64,000 bases of DNA, taken from contig CANNGJ010000001.1 in NCBI GenBank assembly GCA_947504185.1, positions 186,001 to 250,000 of the forward strand, given 5' to 3'. Shown here piece by piece: positions 35,580 to 44,121 of this stretch (position 1 is the first letter of the stretch; each line of letters opens with the position of its first letter). The DNA comes from an uncultured Tenacibaculum sp. (GTDB lineage Bacteria; Bacteroidota; Bacteroidia; Flavobacteriales; Flavobacteriaceae). Made by a program: the position numbers and the translations under genes. The notes under the pieces are model-generated. The model saw only the letters and a list, made by a program, of their open reading frames with translations, had not been told where the DNA came from and ran no database searches.

Positions 35580-36854
35580 ATGAATATTTTAATTTTAGGT
35601 TCAGGTGGTAGAGAACACGCCTTTACTAAAAAGCTTTCAGAAAGCACTAAAATCAACAAACTATTTGTAGCTCCAGGTAACGCAGGTACTAATGAAATAG
35701 CTACGAATCTTACTCTAAGTCCAACAAATTTTTCGCAAGTAAAAGAAGCAGTTTTACAACACAACATAAGTATGGTTGTTGTAGGTCCTGAAGCTCCTTT
35801 AGTTGAAGGTGTACATGATTTCTTTTTAGCAGATGATGAGTTGAAAAGCATTCCTGTAATTGGCCCTAAAAAAGACGGAGCTTTATTAGAAGGAAGTAAA
35901 GATTTTTCGAAGCAGTTTATGATAAAACATAACATTCCTACTGCAAAATATCAATCATTTACATCAGCTACTTTAAACGAAGGCAAGAGCTTCTTAGAAA
36001 CATTAGAACCTCCTTTTGTTTTAAAAGCAGATGGATTAGCAGCTGGTAAAGGTGTTTTAATTTTAAATGATTTAGAAGAAGCTAAATCAGAATTAGAAGA
36101 AATGCTTTCGAATCAAAAATTCGGAGCAGCATCTTCTACTGTAGTTATCGAAGAGTTTTTAAAAGGTATTGAACTTTCTGTTTTCGTTTTAACTGACGGG
36201 AAGAATTATAAAATATTACCTTCTGCCAAAGATTACAAACGTATTGGCGAAGGAGATACAGGTTTAAATACAGGAGGTATGGGAGCAATTTCTCCAGTAC
36301 CTTTTGCTACTGATGATTTCTTGCAAAAAGTAGAAGATTTAGTCGTAAAACCAACGATAGATGGTTTACAAAAAGACGGAATTGATTATCGCGGATTTAT
36401 TTTTATCGGATTGATGAACGATAATGGAAATCCATCAGTAGTTGAATATAATGTTCGTATGGGAGATCCTGAAACGGAAGTAGTTTTACCAAGAATTCAG
36501 TCGGATTTAGTAGATTTATTCGAAGGAGTTGCCAATCAAAACTTACACGAAAAATCATACGAAGTAACTCCACAAACAGCAACTACGGTAATGTTAGTTT
36601 CTGGTGGATATCCTGAAGCTTACGAAAAAGGAAAAGAAATTACTGGTTTTAATTCAGTAGAAGATTCAATCGTTTTTCATGCAGGAACTACTATAAAAGA
36701 CGGTAAAGTTGTTACCAACGGAGGTCGTGTAATGGCAGTTACTTCATTTGGAAACTCAATTGAAGAAGCGCTAGAAAAATCATACAAAAGCATCGATAAA
36801 ATAGCCTTTGATAAAATAAATTATCGAAAAGATATCGGGTTTGATTTAGTATAA
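35580..36854 (+). CDS. purD: Phosphoribosylamine-glycine ligase (GAR synthetase)
   Basis: 424 residues, the standard length. The ATP-grasp enzyme joins glycine to phosphoribosylamine in step 2 of purine synthesis. MNILILGSGGREHAF at the N-terminus, GPEAPLVEGV, FVLKADGLAAGKGVLI and GDTGLNTGGMGAISPVPF are all present, with EYNVRMGDPETEVVLPRI near the metal site. Monocistronic between two terminators. It shares the CAACA-rich leader style with prs, another purine-pathway gene, though no riboswitch-like fold was seen. Confidence 0.98.
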   Translation: MNILILGSGGREHAFTKKLSESTKINKLFVAPGNAGTNEIATNLTLSPTNFSQVKEAVLQHNISMVVVGPEAPLVEGVHDFFLADDELKSIPVIGPKKDGALLEGSKDFSKQFMIKHNIPTAKYQSFTSATLNEGKSFLETLEPPFVLKADGLAAGKGVLILNDLEEAKSELEEMLSNQKFGAASSTVVIEEFLKGIELSVFVLTDGKNYKILPSAKDYKRIGEGDTGLNTGGMGAISPVPFATDDFLQKVEDLVVKPTIDGLQKDGIDYRGFIFIGLMNDNGNPSVVEYNVRMGDPETEVVLPRIQSDLVDLFEGVANQNLHEKSYEVTPQTATTVMLVSGGYPEAYEKGKEITGFNSVEDSIVFHAGTTIKDGKVVTNGGRVMAVTSFGNSIEEALEKSYKSIDKIAFDKINYRKDIGFDLV

Positions 36855-36860
36855 ATTATA

Positions 36861-36890
36861 AAAAAGGAGTTGCAATAGCAACTCCTTTTT
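36861..36890. terminator. Bidirectional terminator between purD and the PhoR-like kinase
   Basis: A perfect 13-bp stem AAAAAGGAGTTGC / GCAACTCCTTTTT with loop AATA. A and T runs flank it, so it can end both convergent genes. Confidence 0.9.
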
Positions 36891-36893
36891 ATT

Positions 36894-37937
36894 TTACATT
36901 TCTTTTTCTAAAGTAAACGAGAATTCTGATCCTTTACCAAAATCACTCTTTAAAAGGATTGTTTCATTATGCGCTTCGATAATATGCTTTACAATCGATA
37001 AACCTAAACCAGAACCTCCTTGTTCACGAGAACGACTCTGATCTACTCTATAAAAACGTTCAAATAAACGAGAAACATGTTCTTGTTTTATCCCTTCACC
37101 ATCATCAGCTACTTTAATAATAAATTTATTTGGGTTATACGACTCTATACTTACCGTAGTTGTTCCACCTACTTTACCATATTTTATAGAATTTACAACT
37201 AAGTTGATTAGTACTTGTTCTATTCGCTCTACATCTCCTTTTACAAAATAAGGGAACTCATAAATACGATCGAAAACCAAATTAATATTTCGCTTTTTAG
37301 CTTTCATTTCAAATAAATCGAACACATTTTGTATCAATTCTAAGATGTTAAATGTTTCGATATTCATTTTCATTCCCTCTGTTTCTAATTTAGCAATCAT
37401 GTCTAAATCTTTAATAATAGAGGTTAATCTTTCTACTCCTTTATTTGCTCTATTAAGATATTTTGTACGTATTTCTTCATCTTCAGCTGCTCCTTCAATT
37501 AAAGTTAAAATATAACCTTGTACGGTAAATAATGGTGTTTTTAATTCGTGGGCTACATTCCCTAAAAAGTCTCTACGAAAAGAATCTCGTTGAGTTAATA
37601 AAGCTATTTCTTCACTTTTTCCTTGTACATATTCTTGTACGCTTTTGGTTAGTGCTTCAATATCTGTTGTTACTTTTTTTCTTTCTAAATCGTTAACATC
37701 TAAAATGGAAATGTCTTCATACAGCTTTTTAACACGCTGATAAATAAAATATTCTGCTCTGTATTGTATGATAAAGAAAGATACTACAAACATTGCTATC
37801 CCAAAAACCAGTACGGTACCTACACCTAATAAATTAACTAAAAAAAGGTAAGAAAGTAAAGCGATTATTACAGATAATGAGGTAGAATAAAATGCCGACC
37901 AAAGTGCATACCTGTATGTTTTTTTTATTTTTTTCAC
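36894..37937 (-). CDS. PhoR-type sensor histidine kinase
   Basis: A 347-residue inner-membrane kinase with two adjoining transmembrane helices near the N-terminus (about 12-32 and 37-55) and almost no periplasmic loop. A HAMP-like helical linker follows. The HisKA domain has His130 in FLGNVAHELKTPLFTVQGY. The HATPase has N box INLVVNSIKYG, G1 DDGEGI and G2 GGSGLGLSIVKHIIEAH. The lack of a sensor loop suggests it senses through the membrane or a partner protein. It follows its regulator on the minus strand by 61 bp. Confidence 0.93.
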   Translation of the reverse strand: MKKIKKTYRYALWSAFYSTSLSVIIALLSYLFLVNLLGVGTVLVFGIAMFVVSFFIIQYRAEYFIYQRVKKLYEDISILDVNDLERKKVTTDIEALTKSVQEYVQGKSEEIALLTQRDSFRRDFLGNVAHELKTPLFTVQGYILTLIEGAAEDEEIRTKYLNRANKGVERLTSIIKDLDMIAKLETEGMKMNIETFNILELIQNVFDLFEMKAKKRNINLVFDRIYEFPYFVKGDVERIEQVLINLVVNSIKYGKVGGTTTVSIESYNPNKFIIKVADDGEGIKQEHVSRLFERFYRVDQSRSREQGGSGLGLSIVKHIIEAHNETILLKSDFGKGSEFSFTLEKEM

Positions 37938-37998
37938 GTATTAAAATATTAGTATAAAAAAATAGATTGCTGTTGAGCAATCTACATTTTAGTTTTAT

Positions 37999-38697
37999 TT
38001 ACTTTTCGGCATCTTCTAAAACAAACTTGTACCCTACTCCTTTTACGGTTTTAAAAAAATCGTCTCCAATTTTTTCTCGTAACTTACGAATATGTACATC
38101 TATTGTTCTACCACCAACTACTACTTCGTTACCCCAAACACTATCTAAAATAACTTCTCTTTTAAATACTTTTCCTGGTTTAGAAGTTAATAACGAAAAT
38201 AGTTCGAACTCTTTTCTTGGTAATGCTATTTTTTTATCTCCTTTAAAAACAACATATTCATCTCTATTAATAACGATATCACCTATTTTGGTAGTAGCAT
38301 CTCCTTTTTCTTCTGTTTTTAAACGACGTAATAACGATTTTACTTTACTAACCAATACTTTTGGTTTTACAGGCTTGGTAATATAATCGTCAGCACCAGC
38401 ATCGAAACCTGCAACTTGCGAATAATCTTCACCTCGAGCAGTTAAAAAAGAAATAATTACATCTTCTAACGACTTAATATTTCTAATTTTTTCGCATGCT
38501 TCGATACCATCCATTTCTGGCATCATAATGTCTAATAAAATCAAATGAGGTTGTACTTTTTTAGCTTTCTTAACAGCTTCTACTCCGTTCTCAGCTGTAA
38601 ACACCTGATACCCTTCTGATTTTAAATTATAACCTACGATTTCTAAAATATCTGGTTCATCATCTACAAGTAAAATTTTAACATCGCTAGTATTCAT
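37999..38697 (-). CDS. PhoB/OmpR-type response regulator
   Basis: A 232-residue regulator. The receiver (1-120) has LLVDDEPDILEIVGYNL, phospho-acceptor Asp56 in LILLDIMMPEMDG, SFLTARGED and DYITKPVKPKVLVSKV. The winged-helix domain (about 135-230) has LPRKEFELFSLLTSKPGKVFKREVIL and GGRTIDVHIRKLREKIG, ending KTVKGVGYKF. It is the first gene of the pair with the PhoR-type kinase. The target (phosphate or envelope stress) is unproven. Confidence 0.95.
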   Translation of the reverse strand: MNTSDVKILLVDDEPDILEIVGYNLKSEGYQVFTAENGVEAVKKAKKVQPHLILLDIMMPEMDGIEACEKIRNIKSLEDVIISFLTARGEDYSQVAGFDAGADDYITKPVKPKVLVSKVKSLLRRLKTEEKGDATTKIGDIVINRDEYVVFKGDKKIALPRKEFELFSLLTSKPGKVFKREVILDSVWGNEVVVGGRTIDVHIRKLREKIGDDFFKTVKGVGYKFVLEDAEK

Positions 38698-38852
38698 AGT
38701 TCGTTTTTATATTGTGTTACCCAAAAGTAACGATAAATTTACAAATGTTGTACAGTCTTATTTAACTTAACGTTCTTTTAATCTTTAATAAACATTGGCT
38801 TTAAAATTTAGAATTTTTAACTCTTTTTGTATCTTTATACAAATTGATTTCT

Positions 38853-40613
38853 ATGAAACTCATTCCTTCTTTTGGTGAAATATCATCAAAAACTAAAGAT
38901 GCTTTTAAACGTTTTCCGGTTACTATTTCTTGGGCAATACTCGGAACTTTGTTTGCTATATACACAGTTGAATCAGGTGATTTTGATGACATTTTTTACG
39001 GTAAAATAATTCTAACATTCATTCTCGGAGTTAGTTGGTTTATCGCAGCACGTTTTTTTGAGGAACAATTTAAAACCAGTAAAGAATGGTTTATGTTGGT
39101 TCCTTTTGTATTTATGTTGGCTTTTTATTTTCATTTACCTACCGATAAAACACGTTTTAATAATGAGTTTATTATTCGCTTTATCCTGTATTTTATTGGT
39201 GGTCATTTGTTGGTATTTGTAGCTCCATTCATTTTAAAATGGAATAAATCGGCTTATTTTAATTACCTAAAATCGGTTTTTGTCGCTATTGTTAGAAGCT
39301 TGTTTTTCTCTTTAATACTGTATTTAGGAATCGTTTTAGCACTACTTGCTGTAAAACATTTATTTAATGTTAATATTAAAGGAGAACGCTTTTTTCAAAT
39401 CTTCATCATCTGTTTAGGCGTTGTAAATACTTGGATTTACTTGTCTGATTTTCCAAAAAACATTCACTCACAAATAGCGATAGATTATACCAAAGCTTTA
39501 GAGGTATTGGTAAAGTATATTTTAATTCCGTTAGTAATTTTATACCTCATCATTTTATATGCGTACAGCTTAAAAATTGCAATTAACTGGAACTTACCTA
39601 AAGGATGGGTATCGTACCTGGTAATCGCATTATCATTCCTTGGGTTTATTATTCAAATATTAATAAATCCGATTCAGAAGAACTCAGATTCACGTCCTAT
39701 AAAAAGATTTTATCCTTGGTTTTATTACTTACTATTGCCTTTAATCGGGTTATTGTTTGTAGCCATTTTTAAAAGAGTAAACGAATACGGAATTACCGAA
39801 AACCGTTATTTTGTATTGGTTTTATCGTTGTGGATTTTAGCCATGACACTTTACATGTTATTTAGCAAACACAAAAGAATACGTGTATTTCCGTTAAGCT
39901 TAGCTGTCATTGCATTGTTAGTTTCTGTAGGATTTTGGGGAGCCTTTTCGGTATCTACTAAAAGTCAGGTTTCGAGGTTTGAAAAAATATATACTGATAT
40001 TAAAAACACCGATTTTACCACTACTTATCAGAAGAAAGATCAATTACAATCTATTATTAACTACTTAAATAAAAAAGAAGATATAGATAAAGTAGCTCCT
40101 GTTTTAGGTTATAAACCATCAACAGCATTTAGTACCAAAAGTAATTGGCAGCTGCAAAGTAAATTAATGGATAGTTTGGCTATTAAAGTTACTGACAAAC
40201 CAACAGATAAATATAGAAATTACCACTATAATATTAACGAGTTTAACATGCTAATAGATATAAAGGGTTATGACTTTTTAAAGAGCATATATCTTGGAAA
40301 TAGTGGTAATAAGAAAGAAAAAACAATTGATAAATATCGCTTTTCATTACAAGAAAAATCGAATATCATTGCGATTTGGAAAGAAGATGAGTTTATCGGT
40401 AATGTCGACTGTTCTGAGTTAATTAATACACTACAACAACAAGGTGAAAACTATAATATTGACAGCTCGTTAATGACTTTAGAAAAAGAAATAGCTTCAT
40501 TAAAAGTAAAAGTTCTTTTTAAAAGTATTTCTATGTCTAACCCAAATAAAAACGACAAAAACTATATGTTAAACGCTAACCTTTACGTTTTAATTAAAGA
40601 AAATGCTGAATAA
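38853..40613 (+). CDS. DUF4153 domain-containing membrane protein
   Basis: A 586-residue protein of the DUF4153 family. About 11-12 hydrophobic helices occupy residues 20-380, with long loops such as EEQFKTSKEWFMLVPFVFML. A soluble C-terminal domain (about 390-586) carries IYTDIKNTDFTTTYQKKDQLQ. The function of the family is unknown. The ATG at 38853 is used; the upstream TTG at 38844 adds only three residues. A TATCTTTA -7-like box lies just before it. The next gene starts within its last codons (11-bp overlap). Confidence 0.85.
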   Translation: MKLIPSFGEISSKTKDAFKRFPVTISWAILGTLFAIYTVESGDFDDIFYGKIILTFILGVSWFIAARFFEEQFKTSKEWFMLVPFVFMLAFYFHLPTDKTRFNNEFIIRFILYFIGGHLLVFVAPFILKWNKSAYFNYLKSVFVAIVRSLFFSLILYLGIVLALLAVKHLFNVNIKGERFFQIFIICLGVVNTWIYLSDFPKNIHSQIAIDYTKALEVLVKYILIPLVILYLIILYAYSLKIAINWNLPKGWVSYLVIALSFLGFIIQILINPIQKNSDSRPIKRFYPWFYYLLLPLIGLLFVAIFKRVNEYGITENRYFVLVLSLWILAMTLYMLFSKHKRIRVFPLSLAVIALLVSVGFWGAFSVSTKSQVSRFEKIYTDIKNTDFTTTYQKKDQLQSIINYLNKKEDIDKVAPVLGYKPSTAFSTKSNWQLQSKLMDSLAIKVTDKPTDKYRNYHYNINEFNMLIDIKGYDFLKSIYLGNSGNKKEKTIDKYRFSLQEKSNIIAIWKEDEFIGNVDCSELINTLQQQGENYNIDSSLMTLEKEIASLKVKVLFKSISMSNPNKNDKNYMLNANLYVLIKENAE

Positions 40614-41319
40614 AACCAACATACAAAACATCTTGTTTTTAGATATAGAAACAGTACCTGAGGTAGAATTGTTTGCGGATTTATCTGCCGAAAAGCAAGA
40701 ACTCTATGCTTTAAAAACCCAATACCAACGTAAAGATGAATTCTCTGCTAAAGACTTTTACCACCGTGCGGGTATTTGGGCTGAGTTTGGTAAAATAATC
40801 TGTATTTCGGTGGGGTATTTTATAGAAAGAGATGGTGTAAACCAATTACGAGTTACTTCTTTTTATGGTGATGATGAAACTAAAATTTTAACTGATTTTA
40901 AAGAATTGCTCGATAAACATTTTAATTTAAATAAACACCTCTTGTGTGCGCATAATGGTAAAGAATTCGATTTTCCATACATAGCACGTAGAATGATTAT
41001 TAACCGAGTAGACTTACCTAAAAAACTAAATTTATTTGGTAAAAAACCATGGGAAATATCGCATTTAGATACCATGGATTTATGGAAGTTTGGTGATTAT
41101 AAACACTTTACTTCGTTAAAATTACTAACCTCTATTTTAGGCATACCCTCACCCAAACAAGATATTGACGGTAGCGAAGTAGCGAACGTATATTACAAAG
41201 AAAAAAACTTACAACGTATTGTTGAATATTGCGAGCGCGATACTGTAGCGGTTGCGCAGTTGTTACTACGTTTTTTAAACAAACCGTTATTAGATGATAA
41301 AAACATTGTAACCATTTAA
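40603..41319 (+). CDS. PolB-like predicted 3'-5' exonuclease
   Basis: A 238-residue DEDDy-type exonuclease of the PF10108-like family. Exo I is LFLDIETVPE (Asp14, Glu16), Exo II is LLCAHNGKEFDFPYIARRM with its Asp, and Exo III is RIVEYCERDTVAVAQLLLRF with the Tyr-x3-Asp pattern. It is a stand-alone nuclease of about the family's usual size. The substrate, single-stranded DNA or RNA, is not settled by the sequence. It overlaps the DUF4153 gene by 11 bp. Confidence 0.88.
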   Translation: MLNKTNIQNILFLDIETVPEVELFADLSAEKQELYALKTQYQRKDEFSAKDFYHRAGIWAEFGKIICISVGYFIERDGVNQLRVTSFYGDDETKILTDFKELLDKHFNLNKHLLCAHNGKEFDFPYIARRMIINRVDLPKKLNLFGKKPWEISHLDTMDLWKFGDYKHFTSLKLLTSILGIPSPKQDIDGSEVANVYYKEKNLQRIVEYCERDTVAVAQLLLRFLNKPLLDDKNIVTI

Positions 41320-41431
41320 GTAAAATACTTTTTGTTTAGTTCGCTATAATTATTACATTTAACTCAGAAAATTGCAAAAGAAATAGTCCCCTTATTCCTT
41401 TTTATTTTTTAACCTGTTGATGATATACTTT

Positions 41432-41451
41432 CTTTACGGATGCCCGTAAAG
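41432..41451. other. Hairpin in the 41.32-41.57 kb non-coding stretch
   Basis: CTTTACGG / CCGTAAAG (8 bp) with a 4-base loop. The roughly 250 bases between the exonuclease stop and the inverted repeat at 41568 hold this hairpin and no convincing gene. It may be a transcript end or part of the left border of the accessory patch. Confidence 0.4.
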
Positions 41452-41567
41452 GAATAGAATGTACTATAATTAATTTAGTACTGAATATAGATACGTAAAT
41501 AATATAAAAAGTAGGTTTATCCAACCAAAAAAAACGGATAATAAAGCTTTTTATACATATATAACAA

Positions 41568-41581
41568 GTTGGCAATAATGT
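41568..41581 (+). repeat. Left 14-bp inverted repeat of the HEPN cassette
   Basis: GTTGGCAATAATGT. Its inverted partner ACACTATTGCCAAC at 42691-42704 matches 13 of 14 bases. The two enclose 1.1 kb holding the tRNA-like element and the HEPN-motif gene. Confidence 0.6.
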
Positions 41582-41817
41582 AAAAAAGTTCATTGAAAAT
41601 AATCTCGTTAGAGATAAAAATCTTGATTCTCAAAGTTACTAAGTCAATTGACTTTACTATGCTCGTAGTCAGAGTTGGGCTGTCTTTAAATCCAAAAAAT
41701 TTGATAACACCTATAAAAACAATGATTATGAAAAAAATAGAAAAAATAAGCAAAGTTCTGAAAAGAGTAAAAATTATGAATTTTATTAAAAGTATAGCAT
41801 TAGGAGTCGTATTCGTG

Positions 41818-41929
41818 GAGGAAGGGCTGGTCCCACTTCTGACTATAAGGCATAGAAACATATTTGTACAAGGTAACTTGATTCAAGACAGAATACGAGG
41901 GAGGTTCGAATCCTCCCTTTCTCCACCAT
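41818..41929 (+). other. tRNA-like 3' end with encoded CCA (degenerate tRNA or tRNA mimic)
   Basis: GGAGGTTCGAATCCTCC is a perfect T arm with the invariant TTCGAAT loop, followed by CTTTCTCC and an encoded ACCA. The 5' side GGAGGAAG (41818-41825) pairs with CTTTCTCC as an 8-bp acceptor-like stem, and GGGCTGGTCCC can form a D-arm-like hairpin. The middle (about 60 bases) has no acceptable anticodon arm and the whole is 112 bases, too long for a normal tRNA and too short for tmRNA. It could be a decayed serine-type tRNA or a tRNA-like RNA. It ends 11 bases before the HEPN-motif gene. Confidence 0.4.
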
Positions 41930-41940
41930 TTTAATAAATT

Positions 41941-42690
41941 ATGAAAGAAATAACAAAAGAAAAAGCAGTCGAACATATAGGAATTGGAATAGCCAAAATA
42001 GTAGGTAATTATAGTGAATATGCACTTTTAATAAATGCTTGTGACGTTTCGGCAAATAGATATGAAAATAAAACCGATTCTACTCATCTCAGTACAACAC
42101 AAAATATTCCGCCTGCATTAAGGTTAGACCACGAAATAGAAGTCACTTATTCTAACGAAAATTTAGTTAAAGCATATAAAAATGATGTTCTAAAAAAAGT
42201 GTTGGAGAACTATATTATTGCTTCAGTTTCACTAGTAGATGGAATTCTAGAAGACCTTTACGAAATATTACTTAAATCTGAACAATCTGAATTGTCAGAA
42301 TCTGAAATTGAAAAAAAAGTTAATAGCAGTTGGAGAAATGATAGTTTACTAAAGTATTTAACTGATGAAGATGCCTTAAACCTTAAAGAACCAAATGGAT
42401 TTGAAATGGAATATCGGGAAACCTTTATTCGCTATTATGAATTAAGGATTATCAGACACGCTATAGTGCACTCTTCTGGTAAAATAACAGATAGAGATTA
42501 TGCTAGATTACAGTCATATGAAAATGAAACGGTAAATGAAAGAAAAGGAATGGCAATTATTAAATCTCCACTAATTAATGGAGATAATGAAATTATACTG
42601 ACTATTAACCATATTCTTTCAATTAGAAAATATTTAGACAGATTTTTAATGTACTTTTTTACTTCATTAAATCAAAAGGAAACTGAATAA
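41941..42690 (+). CDS. Hypothetical HEPN-motif protein
   Basis: A 249-residue helical protein. IIRHAIVHSSGKI contains R172-H-A-I-V-H177, an R-x4-H motif placed in a predicted helix as in HEPN ribonucleases and HEPN-fold defence proteins. The region before it (ETFIRYYELR) has the usual aromatic/Arg pattern. No other domain recognised. It lies in a patch bounded by inverted repeats and preceded by a tRNA-like 3' end, with a DUF4238 gene next. This suggests an accessory defence or toxin-type role, which is inference. Confidence 0.6.
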   Translation: MKEITKEKAVEHIGIGIAKIVGNYSEYALLINACDVSANRYENKTDSTHLSTTQNIPPALRLDHEIEVTYSNENLVKAYKNDVLKKVLENYIIASVSLVDGILEDLYEILLKSEQSELSESEIEKKVNSSWRNDSLLKYLTDEDALNLKEPNGFEMEYRETFIRYYELRIIRHAIVHSSGKITDRDYARLQSYENETVNERKGMAIIKSPLINGDNEIILTINHILSIRKYLDRFLMYFFTSLNQKETE

Positions 42691-42892
42691 ACACTATTGC
42701 CAACAATGGCTATAATTAATACGGGTTTTGATGCTTAACCCAAAGTTCAGAGCTTTTAAACCAAGTCCGCCAAATCTTTTTGATTTGGCTTTATAAAGAA
42801 AAAGATAAAACAAAATAAAAAGTTTTGGCTAAGTGCTTAATCGGAAATCTAGTAATTTTAATTCCCGTACTAACCATAGCCGAGACGTTAGC
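42691..42892 (+). repeat. Large imperfect inverted-repeat element (attC-like) after the HEPN gene
   Basis: A non-coding block of about 200 bp. Its left end (GCCAAC AAT GGCTATAATTAATACGGG, 42699-42725) is matched by the reverse complement of its right end (CCCGTACTAACCATAGCC GAGAC GTTAGC, 42864-42892). An internal hairpin CCAAATC / GATTTGG lies at 42770-42788. Two short complementary ends, long imperfect arms and a variable centre are the plan of an integron attC site. The core GTTAGCT does not match GTTRRRY exactly, so attC is an analogy. Similar blocks are, as I recall, common in marine flavobacteria. Confidence 0.6.
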
Positions 42893-42905
42893 TTTAATTC
42901 AAAAA

Positions 42906-43982
42906 ATGCAGAATACCGAAAAGAAAAATCAACATTATATTCCGAAATTTTATTTGCGGAATTTTTCTTACCTGAATAATCAAAAACAGATTGGAGTTTA
43001 CAACACTAAAAATTGTAAATATATCCCAACTGCAAAATTAAAAACTCAAGGTTCTAAAAAATTTTTTTATGGTAAAGATGGTGTTTTGGAAGATCATTTA
43101 TCAGATTTAGAAGGATTCTTAGCTACATCAATTAATACAATAGTTAGCAGTTCCAAATTACCTAAGAAGGACAATCAGAATTACGCATTTCTTCTAGGTT
43201 TCATCTCAATAACAGACCTTCGCAGTCCCGTTTTTTTAAATATGATGAAACAGATGTCTAATTCAATGAATTTTGAATTAAATAAATTAGACCCTAACTT
43301 TAAAGAATATAGTGATATCTCTAAATTAAATGATGAAACTTTGATTAAAATGCTTCTATCAATGTCTTCGGAAGTATCTAACATTATAAGTGATTTACAA
43401 GCTAAGTTATTGATTAATCAAACAAATACTGCTTTCATTTCTTCAGATTTTCCTATCATAAAATACAATCAATTATTAGAGAAAAAGGATAGCTCTTCTA
43501 AAACTGGATATGGTGTTGTTGGTTTACAAATAATATTTCCTATAAACGATAAATTATCTGTTATTTTATTTGATAATTCCGTTTATAAAGTAGGTAATAA
43601 GCGAGATAATCATTTAATAATAAAAAAAGAAAAGGATATTGACTCACTTAATCTTCTTCAATTTGTAAATTGTTTGACAACAATATTTTTTAACGAAAAA
43701 ACTTCAGAAGACTATATTATTAAATTACATCAAAAATCTAAAAAATTTAAAAAAGCAAATCAAGGGAAATCAGAACTTGGTTATGTTGTAAAAAACGGAG
43801 AAAATCCACAAGAGATAATGAAACGCAAAGAAAATTTAATTATAATGAATTCAACAGATTGCGAAATAAACTTAAGTATTGAGAAAATAAAAATTCACTC
43901 AAAAGGTAAGTCTATGAATACAATTAATTCTAATCAATTAAGAAAGCATCCCGCAAATTTAAGAAAGTCGAAAAAGAACTAA
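42906..43982 (+). CDS. DUF4238 domain-containing protein
   Basis: A 358-residue protein whose first residues MQNTEKKNQHYIPKFYLRNFS carry the DUF4238 hallmark (QHYIPxFYLRNF). The mid-region has FLLGFISITDLRSP and a strand-rich part with TAFISSDFPIIKYNQ, also as in that family. A Lys-rich tail follows. The function is unknown; DUF4238 genes are often found in mobile or defence-rich DNA. The ATG at 42906 is chosen because upstream codons translate the inverted-repeat element. The gene sits between two such elements, as a cassette would. Confidence 0.8.
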   Translation: MQNTEKKNQHYIPKFYLRNFSYLNNQKQIGVYNTKNCKYIPTAKLKTQGSKKFFYGKDGVLEDHLSDLEGFLATSINTIVSSSKLPKKDNQNYAFLLGFISITDLRSPVFLNMMKQMSNSMNFELNKLDPNFKEYSDISKLNDETLIKMLLSMSSEVSNIISDLQAKLLINQTNTAFISSDFPIIKYNQLLEKKDSSSKTGYGVVGLQIIFPINDKLSVILFDNSVYKVGNKRDNHLIIKKEKDIDSLNLLQFVNCLTTIFFNEKTSEDYIIKLHQKSKKFKKANQGKSELGYVVKNGENPQEIMKRKENLIIMNSTDCEINLSIEKIKIHSKGKSMNTINSNQLRKHPANLRKSKKN

Positions 43983-43984
43983 AA

Positions 43985-44112
43985 GCTAACACCGTGTATA
44001 ATTTATTTCCTGATTCTCGCCTACTTAAGAAAATCCTTTCGGGTTTTCTATTCGGCTTTTACTTGCTAAAGTAGGTGCTTAAACACTCGAAAAACCATAT
44101 ACAACAACGTTA
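43985..44112 (+). repeat. Second inverted-repeat element (attC-like) after the DUF4238 gene
   Basis: The element begins 2 bases after the stop codon with GCTAACACCGTGTATAATTT and ends with CCATATACAACAACGTTAT, an imperfect reverse complement. An inner pair GCCTACTT / AAGTAGGT and a central hairpin GAAAATCC-TTTC-GGGTTTTC add further arms. The layout is gene, then long palindromic element, as for the HEPN gene, but with different sequence. Confidence 0.6.
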
Positions 44113-44121
44113 TAATAAAAA

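Noticed and set aside
41818..41929. tmRNA or normal tRNA at this place
   Set aside because: There is no GGGGCTGA-type 5' end or tag ORF as in tmRNA, the length is 112 bases, and there is no acceptable anticodon arm, so only a tRNA-like end is claimed.
41593..41934. 113-residue ORF before the HEPN-motif gene
   Set aside because: It has low-complexity Lys/Ile content and runs through the tRNA-like T arm and CCA, with no domain and no start signal that I can see.
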